A stretch of 64,000 nt of DNA, taken from the NCBI GenBank assembly GCA_973895155.1, contig OZ316896.1, positions 12,896,001 through 12,960,000 of the forward strand, read 5' to 3'. The stretch is from Marsupella aquatica. Taxonomy: Eukaryota; Marchantiophyta. Under the pieces are notes generated by a model. That model ran no database searches, had not been told where the DNA came from, and saw only the letters and a program-made list of their open reading frames with translations. The translations under genes were made by a program, and so were the position numbers. Positions 54,617-64,000 of the stretch are shown piece by piece (within the stretch, counting starts at the first letter, position 1; every line of letters begins with the position of its first letter).

Positions 54617-55701
54617 CTGCGAATATCGGCAACAGCTTGTTTACGCCGTTCGATTTGTGAGTCAAGCATGTGAATCAGTGTGGCCCTTGCCTACAAAACC
54701 ATCATTAAATGGATAAGCACTCAACAGCTGCCTCAACTGTGATGTCAGCAACTGTAAACAAGCCATGCACAGGTTCGTACCAGGGATTACTTGCCTGATG
54801 CGGTCGCAACGAATTCAAAAGATGATGGATGTTCCTAAGGATCAAGCCCATATCCTCTACTCGTCGGGCATATTGAGAGGGTCTTTCTACGAGAACATCT
54901 GCAAGTTCTAGAAATTGGAGGCAAAGCTCCCTGTTGAGTGACCTAAGCTCCTTCTTGTAATCTGCATCACCGCAGGCAAGACATTTTCAGCTTCATAAAC
55001 ACAGCCAGATATTCTATCTTCACAACAGTAAGGCAGCAACACGATTTCAATCAACATATCGAGTGCCTCGAGTGCCCAAGTCTTGTCACAAGACATGTCA
55101 ACTTCCAGAGCAACAGTTTCGATTGAAGTTGACAAGAAGAAACGAAGCAATCTCCAATCCTCCTCAGTCAGCTCAATTTTCTCCTCCCCTCACCGTCTGA
55201 CCTAGCGCACTTAAACATCCTGCAGACCGGCGAGTGAAGAATATGATGTCCACCAACGACTCTCACTATTCAATCACAAACAAAGGAAACTGAAGGAATA
55301 CGAACCTACATTAGGACCCTTCGGATACAGTTGCCGTAGACCTTGCTCCTCTAGGCTTGGTAGCATGTCATCCGTCTGATATATACAAAAGAAGATTTAA
55401 GACGTGCACGTTCACCGAATAGGTTTGACCCGAACTACTCAATCAGCGACTCTGGGAATAGATACGGTTATAGAAAGTCAATTTCAGTTGTAAAGCGAAA
55501 ACAAGATTTGCGGCAATCATACGAACAAGTCTTGTTTCAAGTTTTTGTCTCAAACATCATACTCACTGTGTAATTGGAGCCGAACATCGCATAAGTGCCA
55601 CTAACTGGTGGAGGCGGTGCCGGAGCATACTCGGGATTGCTTGCAAAATCTTTGTACAGTTTGTAGTAGGGTGGTGGTGGGGGATATGTCGAAGATGCCA
55701 T
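54617..55701 (-). CDS. MED7: Mediator complex subunit 7 (3' end incomplete)
   Basis: Exons in transcript order: 55701-55567, 55375-55306, 54961-54795 and 54690-54617. The joined frame begins MASSTYPPPPPYYKLYKDF, continues GTYAMFGSNYT|TDDMLPSL, EEQGLRQLYPKGPNVDYKK, ELRSLNRELCLQFLELADVL, ERPSQYARRVEDMG, ILRNIHHLLNSLRPHQ|ARA and TLIHMLDSQIERRKQAVADI. This matches the plant MED7 family over its whole visible length (148 residues against about 168 in Arabidopsis): the PPPPxYY N-terminal peptide, then the long helices that pair with MED21 in the Mediator middle module, which links transcription factors to RNA polymerase II. The ATG at 55701 is chosen by homology; an upstream in-frame ATG would add an unrelated leader. 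The third intron uses a GC-AG junction. Reading through the last donor would add 13-14 unrelated residues to a TAA at 54574-54576; the genuine end was not found. Confidence 0.9.
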
Positions 55702-56500
55702 TTCCGAGCTAGCAAGGGCTCTAGAGTAAAGTTCCTTCCGTCCGTCCGACTGTCTGCAGGGACAAGTACCGGGTGACTCAGGGGGACAGACCAATCTAGC
55801 ATCTGTAAAAGGCTTAATGTTTGATGTGAGACTCACAAGGGGCTACAAGGTTAGGTCTGACTACGAAGCAGCCCTCATTCTACGTGGACACCTCCACCAC
55901 AATCTCGAGAAAAATACATCGGACCTGAATTCTACGTCTGAAGCTTACAAGGAGTGTCATGGTTTCTATATCGAGGACACTGTTCAGTCTTAGAAAAAAA
56001 CACTCCAAACCCAATTTCTATGATACAATACGCCCGGCTCGACACAAATTGTAGCATCAAGATATCTATACATTGGAATAAACATGGAATAAACCCTAGA
56101 CTCCAATTGATGACAACGCCATCCATTCGTGATCAAGCATTATTGTGACACACAATAATGCAGAAAAGCTTCTCTTGAATGACCAATTTCTACTACAGGA
56201 GATACGAACACCGAAAACCCAGCTGAGATGGAAAAAAGGGGGGAACGGCACCGGACATACCTCGACCTCTCAGAGAGCGCTCGCGATGGCCACTCCTAGA
56301 TGGAATCCGTCTGCCACGCAGCACGAGCAGCACCGAAAATCGTAGCTGAAACCGCGGCCATCTCCAACAACAACAAATAGCGGCTGCAACGAAATGAGAA
56401 CATTGTCGCAAATCCTGCCCTGCTCTCTCCGAATGCTGTTCTTGGCCGAATGCAAAGCCTCGTCGCTTCGCTGATTCTCTTCCTACTGATTCTCTTCCTA
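55702..56500 (-). promoter_or_regulatory. Putative 5' leader and promoter region of MED7
   Basis: On the - strand a donor-like GAGGTCGAG|gtatgt ends at 56261 and an acceptor-like tccctgcag|ACAG starts at 55753, defining a probable leader intron of about 507 bp between a non-coding exon (from near 56.5 kb) and the exon carrying the MED7 start codon. Frames on the - strand at 56193-56571 are Arg/Ser-rich and unrecognised. GC is higher than the flanks. Confidence 0.4.
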
Positions 56501-56627
56501 CTGGTGCAGCTTGAACCGCAGCCCAAGCAAGCACATTTGGTGGGCCGTTTCTCTCGGTCTTCTTCCTCCACCTATCGTCGACTCACTGCTGCTTACAAAT
56601 ACACAGGCGACCTGAAGTCCTTCTGCA

Positions 56628-56760
56628 TAATTAGGAGTTTTAGGTGCTCCAAACGCACTGTCGAGGTATTGTATAATGCGAGCACATATTTAGGAGTTTT
56701 AGGTGATCCCAACGAAATGTCCCCAGGCAACGAGGTATTGGATAATGCTAGCAAACAGGA
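56628..56760 (+). repeat. Tandem duplication upstream of MED7
   Basis: TTAGGAGTTTTAGGTG at about 56631 and 56690 is followed in each copy by ncCnAACGnAnTGTC and then by GAGGTATTGnATAATGCnAG (56663 and 56731). Units differ by a short insertion. It sits just outside the putative MED7 leader. Confidence 0.7.
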
Positions 56761-56770
56761 ATTTTGTTAG

Positions 56771-58159
56771 CAATGAGAGTTTAGGGTGATTTGAGGAAAA
56801 AATTGTTCATGTGAGTAATTTTTTTACTGTTTCCTCGCATGTCACAATGACCCGCATGCGCTCACATGCGAGTTGGGCCTTAGTGTGAAGGGTTGTTCTT
56901 GACTAGAGAAGAGGTATAGGGGCACTTTCAGCAGGGTGGGCAGACTCTTATTGTGTACACTGTTTTTGTGGTCATAGTTTAGACCACCATGCAAGGTGGT
57001 TTAAAGTTCTGGTTGCTTGGTCGCTTGGTCTCTTGGTTTGCATTGATTGAGTTCCCAACAATGACCCCTTAGTTCATCATCTACTTGGAAGACTAATGTA
57101 GGCTCAAATTGGCCCATTCATATGGGTTTGGGAAAAGTATGATTGCCAATTAGTCACTATTGTAAATCCCCCCTCAGATGTTAAAGAAAGGGGTGAAATG
57201 AAGGGTAATCACTACTCTTCAGCCCCAAAATGAGTAATCACCATTCTAGCATCAACACAGATTGAGTTGAGGTTGTAAGGCTGTGGTGTAAACTCAATGT
57301 TGTCTCATTATGCTCCGACAGAATTCCTAGTGACTTCAAGCAAAGCACATCAAGCCCTTGTGGCAGTTTCAGCCCCTTTTCAAATCCTGAATAGATCAAC
57401 TGCGAGACAACATTCAACTCACCGTACATTCATGCCTTCATAACAGTCCTCTCACCCCCAATTTGGCTACATTGTGTATAGCTCAATTGGGTCCTAGACA
57501 ACTGAGCTTTGTTCCGTACCATGGTTAAATGGGGGAAGGACATTGATAGACGTGTAAGAGAGAGTGCGCTGCAGATGGATGAGCTTACTTTCTTGGGGGA
57601 GCTCAACTCCTGTCACTGGGAATGGTATGCCCTACTCCCAGTATTTGCACCATGGAACTCCATTCATATTTTAAAATAACCTGCTGTGGCACTCTTGGTG
57701 GGTAGCTTCAAGATGTAGTTTGTGGCTGCAGTTGTGATCCAGGTAACCTCACTGGCCTCAAGTTTGTGATGCAAGGGCTGGACATGTTTGGTTTGTAACA
57801 TCCCATCAGGTAACTATCATTTGATGCCTATCTATGCTGCCTGTCGAGCTTGACCTCATGACCTACCTCTTGCTAGGGAGGTTTCCCCACCTTGGACTGC
57901 TTAGGGAATATGTTCCCAGTGAGCAAATAAATAAATATTTTTTTCCTGACATGACAATAGGGTGAGAAGCCTGGTTTTCACCACTAAGTTCAGAAAAAAT
58001 AGATGGATGGATAGAGACAATTGAGACTATTTCTGTCCATCTCACCACTAGGTCAAATACAATAGATTGATAAGGAGACTACTTTGTGTCCCAAATACTT
58101 TCATTGTGTCACATATCCAAAGGCAGAGTGACCCCACATGGAACCTGTGTAGAGCCAGG
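56771..58159. other. Intergenic, nothing recognised
   Basis: No supported gene. ttggtcgcttggtctcttgg near 57010-57040 is a minor simple repeat. Short frames at 57238-57429 and 57863-58048 (-) show no motif. Confidence 0.4.
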
Positions 58160-58840
58160 ATATTAATTAAAGTTCAATTAGTTTGAGGACCCGTTGGTTA
58201 AATAAGTTTGATGTTAATCAACAAGTTGGAGCAATGAAGAGTTTCATATTGGAATATGTTAGAGTATGAAGATGAGAGGACAAAAAGAGTAGATATTCAT
58301 GGTAACAGTCCAAACGTTCCCTTGGTATTCCTATGCTCATACACCCCATATGACATTCTACACAGTCCATGCAAAATGTTAAAGTAGCCAAGGGGTTTCT
58401 TGCGTTCCCTTGGTACTCCTATGGTAATCAAAAGGCTTCTTACATTCCCTTGGTATTCCTCTATCCATAGTAGCCAAAAAGTTTCTTACATTATCATAAA
58501 AGCTGAAGAGTTTCATTCTTTCATGGTTATTTCAAAAGTTTGCCAATCAAATAGTAAAATTCAAAAATTTAACCAGAAAAACACTGATATATCAATCGCA
58601 ATCCATCCAAAGGTTATTTTCTTTTACCTCTGTTTACCCATGTCTTTGTTTATCAGAAGTATTATTTTCAAATTTTCATTGTTTTTACAGTTACGGGGTT
58701 AAACTGTATTTCTTTGCCTTACCTCAAACACAAATAGTCACGTTTGGTTCTCCTTGGATAACTAACTGTTATTGTTTGTGACCAATAGTGCTGATGCGGC
58801 TGCAGTGCTTCCATTGATTTTGGAAGGAGCTTCCCATGGG
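58160..58840 (+). repeat. Dispersed repeat pair, copy 2 (partner 3780-4765)
   Basis: Shares collinear blocks with 3780-4765: tcAATTAGTTTGAGGACCC, CATGCAAAATGTTA, TTCCCTTGGTATTCCTCTA, ATATCAATCgCAATCCATCC, TTGTTTTTACAGTTA, TTTCTTTGCCTTaCCTCAAA and AAGGAGCTTCCCATGGGG. Internally, CCCTTGGTAnTCCTnTg occurs three times (58319, 58407 and 58448), an embedded short tandem repeat. Confidence 0.6.
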
Positions 58841-61754
58841 GTTCCGTCATAAAATTTGCTAAGGGGTGGTGCACTTTATTGAAAACTGTATGTAGTGAGA
58901 AAGGAGAGCTCTAGGATAGCATGATAAAAAACATTTAGAGGGTTGCCAGAATAATTTAGAATCTAAATCATACAAGTGATGCACCTTGTGATGGTACATT
59001 AAAATAAAAATATATAACAAAAAATCTGAGTAAGACAAAATACTGAAAGATGGATTGACCACCACACTACAAAGGTGCACAAGATGCTTTCATTGACACA
59101 AGTTTAATGGAGAGGACAAGACATTGAGCATGTAGGTAGGGCAAGAGGTCTGCTTAATTAGGGTGGAGGTTTCCGAGCCTCAATTTATTTCTTTACGTGC
59201 CTGAACTGCATGACTGTGTTCCAGTTATGGAGTCATGCTGATACCTAGAAGTACTTAAACCCTCTCTGCATTTATTGGGTAGTGCAAACTTGGACTTAGA
59301 CAGGGTAGATTGTCTATCATGGTACTAAAGAATCAAAAGACAAGGTCCCCAAGGCAGGAAACCCAATACAGAGGATAAACCAAGGGAGCTACCAAAGAGC
59401 CAAAACGCCTGGGAGTCCCCAACAACTGCAAGAAAACCAAAGCCTAGTGAACAACAAACTGATTGAAAAGTGTGGTAAAGCTCCAAAAGAGGTCTTGAGA
59501 GGACAAACACCAAACCCAAATGAAACCCCAAGAAAAGAAAAAGGAAAACACAGAGATAAAGATCTATTATTTGATTAGTGTGATAACTAATGATACCCAT
59601 TTAGTACAATACTGTGAAAGCTAATGGTCTACATCTAGTCTAGTAATTAAGTTTGCAAGTGAAACAATGATCTCCTCTAATTAGTGGGCAAGCATCTGCT
59701 CATAGAGGAGGTAGTTTTCAAGGTTTTAAAAGGTTCCAGGGTGACTAGCCAATGTTACCTTGTGTCAAGGAGGAGAAGCTAGGAATAATCATCACCTAGT
59801 CAAATTTTCCTTGGATATATTTTAAAATCTCCAAGATCCAAAATATCTGGCTCATTTCTGTTATACAAGGCCAAGGTTTCTGACATAGTGGAATTTGGTA
59901 GATTTCTGCAAAAAAAATGTTGGAGGAGCAGTGGCTAAAATTTGAGAGGGCGGTCAAACCTGGTAAACAGTGGACAAAACAATATGCAAGTAGTAGCAAA
60001 GAAGTGTTTCCAAATGAAATCCAATGTAATTTCATGTCAGAAACTTGTATTTCTGAATTGTGATCAGCCATGTAGTCACTTATAGACTGAATGCACTTAA
60101 TAAATTGCTGGTTTAGTCAGGGTCTAGATGCAAAGTTGCATTTTTTGGTCCATTAAACTCTAATGTGAGAGGTAGTCATTACCGGGCTGCACTTGGCCAC
60201 AGAATGTAGGTATTGAGCCTGCACTTAAAAATCTGTTTGTCCTCCAAATCGGCCACGTCAATCTCAATTTGCCTCGCAAATCCAGCCTCCATGCCTCCAA
60301 AGCCTCCTAGTCCATTGGCAATGCCATCTTGAGACTGCACCATGCCCTCTCCATTGGACTCTGCGGCTTGGTTTGGTTGAATCGATGTGCTTCAGGCTAG
60401 GCACTGTGTTCAATGTCAAATTGAATGAGCTTTGTGTTCAGTGTTGTTTGACTGATCCCCAAGAAATTTTTGCAACCAAACCTGTTTGAACGAGACAGCG
60501 CAAACCAAGTTTGAACTCAAGTTGTTGCTATTTGGCAACCCCTATGGTGTGGGAGTTCGTTAGTTTGGGTAGGAGAGGCTTGTTCAGGCCTGCACTCGGG
60601 CCCTTTAATTTTCCTGGTTTTAGTCCCCTCCCCCTAAACCCACGGAGATCCGTGGTGGCCTGCACCTAGACATGATGTGCTGTATATACCTCGCTTTTAT
60701 TCAATCGTGCTTTGTTTGACCGATTAAATAAAGTAAAAAGGTCATCTGTCGGTATGCTCTGTCTCAGTGGAAATTACACTCGAACCTGCCATCGCCTCGA
60801 GCTCCCTCCCACCTCCTCACCGAAGCTCTCCAAGAAGTTTCGCTACGATCATCCTTCCATTCCGCAATAATTATACTGGGCTACCGGACCGAGTTCACCA
60901 AACCTGGTGAGATTTTGTTTGACCGATTCTTCGTCCACATAAATTTCGGTGGGGCCCTAAAGTCTCTCTCTAAAGGCTTCACTCTACAAGCCTAGAAGCC
61001 AATTCTAGTTTATCATGGCAATTCAATAGTAAGATTTTTCTTCGCCTACAAAACATTAGCTGAGATGCCTCCACTTTTACTGATTACTTCCCCTTGCATT
61101 TAACCTCCAAGGTAGACGTAAGCTCACATGGGACCCATGAAAATGTATATATTTTAGTTAGGATGACTGGACTTAGTAAACTTGCTTGCCTTTCTTCAAG
61201 CAACATTTAGAGAGTTCAAGAATTGGGTGGAGGAAACGTTTGAACTTTAGGTTGTCAATTAAAAAAAAATTATTGAATTTTTCATTTAACCACACATGTG
61301 ATGCTCTTTAGGCTTTAAACAATTCTTGCGTGTAGGCACTAGGCTATCTTCTGCCAATTCTAGTGAATGAGAGAGAGAATTGATACTTTGGGAGGTGGCA
61401 CCTCTTGCTTTAAGTGCTCTTTGTACTTTTATTTGCTAAGCTTATGTTTTTTATTGTCATTACCTAAGGCAAGGGAGGATGTTATGTAAGTTATTTGCAC
61501 AAATTTTGATCGATCTTAAGTGTCATTAGAGCAAATGAGAATATGTACCTTATGTGCACAACTTTTCAAGATTTGTGCAATTGTACTTTTAGTCATTATG
61601 TGAAATGTACTTTTATTTGGCATATGCTCTACATCTTCCACTCGGACAAAAAAATGAAGCATGTTGGAGGATGAACATGCTATAATGAGTTAAGTTAGTG
61701 TGGAAGGTCAAATCCATACAAAAGAAGAATTGTACAGACACATAGTCTATATAG
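58841..61754. other. Intergenic, nothing recognised
   Basis: A frame at 59325-59600 (-, 91 codons, Leu/Phe/Gly-rich) resembles the translated G/T-rich 3' UTR of a LINE but lacks an A-rich tail in the expected place. 60200-60960 is less AT-rich and contains no open frame of note. Confidence 0.4.
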
Positions 61755-62070
61755 GAGGATTTGCATATTGAGTTGTGATCAACCATTGAAGTACATTAGT
61801 GTACTCCCCATCTATCTGCTGTTTTGTGATGAGGAGTTGCAGATTGAATTGTGATCAACCATTGAGTTATGCTAATGTAATCCCCATCTATGTGCTATTT
61901 GTGATGAGCAGTTGTAGATTAATTTTTTTGTAATCAACCATTGAGTCGCAATCTTGTTAGTGTAGTCCCCATACTTGTGTTATTTGTGATGAGGAGTTGT
62001 GGATAGAATTGTGATCAACCATTGAGTTACATTAGTGTAGTTCCCATGTCTGTGCTATTCATGATTATGA
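61755..62070 (+). repeat. Tandem repeat, four units of 76-81 bp
   Basis: ATTGTGATCAACCATTGAGT marks each unit at about 61775, 61851, 61930 and 62011. Between marks the units share GCTaTTtGTGATGAGGAGTT and TTAGTGTAnTCCCCAT. Divergence among units is about 10-20 percent. Confidence 0.85.
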
Positions 62071-63185
62071 TTTTCATGGAGATCTTGCCATGTGTGATGA
62101 GCTTTGCTATTGACAATTTTATCATTGTATAAGTACTCCGTATTCTTAAGGTCAACCAATTGTGGGCCAAAATTTAGAATAACAAAGGAATTTTATTTTG
62201 CATCTATATCGATGCCCCAATTAAGAAAGGAGAAAAGCTCAACTGAGGTTCTAGGAAATTAATGCACTGCAACATGTGTCGCATCTTTTGGACTACTACT
62301 ATGCTTCTACTCAATTTCTTCCTTCTTGGGAGCAGTTAAAAACAAAACAATATTGGTACGTTTATAAACTAAAACAGCGCAGGCTGGGAGCTCCAAAAGC
62401 CAAAGAAACACATGACATCTACACATTTGCTTACGATCTCGCTGAACAAAACTAGGATTTTTTTAAATAAGCAACAAAGTATACGGCAAAATAAACATGA
62501 CCTTCTTTGCTCCAGAGGACAATAAACTCCCTTGGCACATGTGCAATCTCACGCCCTGGACACCCAAGACTGCACAAAAGGAGGTGTCCGCAAACACGAG
62601 CCGCAGTCTACTTTTTGCATAAGGGTTAGCATTGGTTCCCTTGGTGCTATTGTCACTATTTTGTCACCAAAACATCCAAGAAACCCCCCGGCATGTAGCT
62701 CAGCTGCTGCCTTCCTGAATGTAAAGGCACTTTTTCAAACCAAACAAATCTAGTACACCACACACACACAAATGAATTCCAATCCTGATCAGCCCGCACT
62801 AAGTTTCTCTGTCGAGGAAACGGTCATTCCACACCTAGGAACAGCAGGTGGGCGCAATGCTCAGACTTGATCAGTACCATGCTGAAATGTACCGCTGCTT
62901 CCTATTGCCAACAATTATTCGTTTGTCAGTTGAGTGACTCTGTGAGGCCTGAGCACATTTTCTGCTTTGGGAGATCTCAAACTTTGGGACAAACTGTACC
63001 ATTAGGGTTTTCAGTTTGAGGTTGCCTGCAACACCCACCCACAGATTAACTCAACATCATTGAATTTTCAACTTGAGTCAATTTTCTGAAGGGTGCCAAC
63101 TATGTTTGAAGGGCACCAATGCATCTGCGCAGACTAAATTTTGGTGCGGTCACTGGTGCACTGACATCTTATTTTACACTCGCGA
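62071..63185. other. Intergenic, nothing recognised
   Basis: A 73-codon frame at 62532-62753 (+) has no recognisable domain. A short (CA)n lies near 62758-62770. Confidence 0.4.
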
Positions 63186-63253
63186 CCCAGCCTTAGCATT
63201 CTGTAGAAGTTAGAGAGGCCCAGCCTCAGCATTCTGTGGAAGTTAGAGAGGCC
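63186..63253 (+). repeat. 33-bp tandem duplication
   Basis: CCCAGCCTtAGCATTCTGTa then GAAGTTAGAGAGG, starting at 63186 and 63219, with two mismatches. Confidence 0.9.
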
Positions 63254-63377
63254 CCACTGGGTCTCTTGTCTTTGTGATCCATTCTCTCCCGGTTTGGGTG
63301 CTTTTTGTTGGAAGTATGAATATATCTTATAATTCGTTGGGTGCTTTAGTTGTTTGACACTGTGATATATAGAATCA

Positions 63378-63550
63378 GGGGTAGCCCAATGGAAGGATTT
63401 CTCGCTCGGACGGTCGGGGAGGGCTGGCTAGATCAAGACAGTGTGATTTATATATAATTCACTTCATTACTCTAACATGGAATTGGGGTAGCCCAATGGA
63501 AGGGTTTCTTGCTCGGATGGTCGGGGAGGTCTCACGTGATCAAGACCGCA
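63378..63550 (+). repeat. 107-bp direct duplication
   Basis: GGGGTAGCCCAATGGAAGGa then TTTCTcGCTCGGAcGGTCGG, GGAGG and GATCAAGAC, starting at 63378 and 63485. The shared part is about 70 bp, the spacer AT-rich. Confidence 0.85.
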
Positions 63551-64000
63551 CTGTTCTACTTACGCAACAACGATGAGAAGTCTTCCGTCCCCAGAGAAGG
63601 TACTTAAATGCAATTTGGCCAGGATTACAATTCTCAATTGCATTAGTCTCGCCCGATCACTAACGTTTTCATACTCGACTAAAGTCTGCCTGCCAGTGTG
63701 ATGCTTGGCTGTGTCCAGGTGGAAACCCAACTAAGACATATCGCTTGTAGGAATTCGCTTTATGATGTGCTTGCCATCACGTCCACACTTCTTCGAAATT
63801 GAAACTGTATTGTACTAAAACTGGTAGGCACACTCTACTCATGCAACGTGACTTGTACTCAATCAAAGTGGGTCTGCTCCTACTTATCTGGAAAATAGAT
63901 ATGAACGACGGAGACAAAATCACTCAATTCTATTGAGAAGCAACTATCTCAGCAGCAAAATTGAAACTTCTGAGAATGAGCTGAAAACGTCACAGCTCTG
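63551..64000. other. Intergenic, nothing recognised
   Basis: No open frame, repeat or RNA gene was supported in the last 450 bp. Confidence 0.4.

Noticed and set aside
54908-55150. 80-codon - strand frame inside MED7
   Set aside because: Lies mostly in the second intron in another frame; it is a shadow.
55537-55836. MED7 start at the upstream in-frame ATG (55836)
   Set aside because: The added 45 residues have no counterpart in MED7, and an acceptor-like site at 55753 lies inside them.

Overview
The window looks like nuclear DNA of a land plant or close streptophyte relative. It holds two spliced genes of plant type, an AMP1-class glutamate carboxypeptidase (40400-44792, + strand) and the Mediator subunit MED7 (54617-55701, - strand). 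They have short GT-AG introns of about 100-420 bp, and MED7 appears to have one GC-AG intron. Everything else is AT-rich intergenic DNA filled with decayed transposons, MITEs, minisatellites and dispersed repeats. Short introns, low gene density (two intact genes in 64 kb) and old transposon debris would suit a non-seed plant such as a bryophyte or lycophyte. That placement is inference; the sequence does not name the species.

Layout. 0.27-1.7 kb: a broken, C-terminally truncated protein resembling Crypton-derived tyrosine recombinases (KIAA1958/ZMYM/QRICH1 type), with one in-frame TGA. 1.8-5.6 kb: tandem and dispersed repeats. 6.96-7.6 kb: a trihelix DNA-binding-domain pseudogene, also broken by a TGA. 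7.7-13 kb: mostly featureless, with the first of four hAT-type MITE copies at 10.8 kb. 13-17.3 kb: a three-copy dispersed repeat, a polypyrimidine minisatellite and GC-rich DNA. 17.3-25 kb: largely empty, with two striking hairpins and a probable LINE 3' tail. 25-31.4 kb: a G-rich minisatellite, a BED zinc-finger relic and two non-LTR retrotransposon remnants, one bounded by a 14-bp target-site duplication. 31.4-36 kb: a dense repeat cluster with three MITE copies. 38.5-44.8 kb: CpG-richer upstream DNA and the AMP1-like gene. 45-54.5 kb: tandem repeats and unidentified open frames. 54.6-56.5 kb: MED7 and its likely 5' leader. 56.6-64 kb: repeats and otherwise empty DNA.

The two intact genes are functionally unrelated. 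AMP1-class proteins are ER/endomembrane type II proteins that influence meristem size and microRNA-mediated translational control. MED7 is a middle-module Mediator subunit in the nucleus. The most unusual element is the Crypton-like recombinase fragment. The best-supported mobile elements are the MITE family (exact 8-bp duplications at two copies, 7 of 8 at a third) and the 5'-truncated LINE (14-bp duplication). No tRNA, rRNA, CRISPR or prokaryotic signal was seen.
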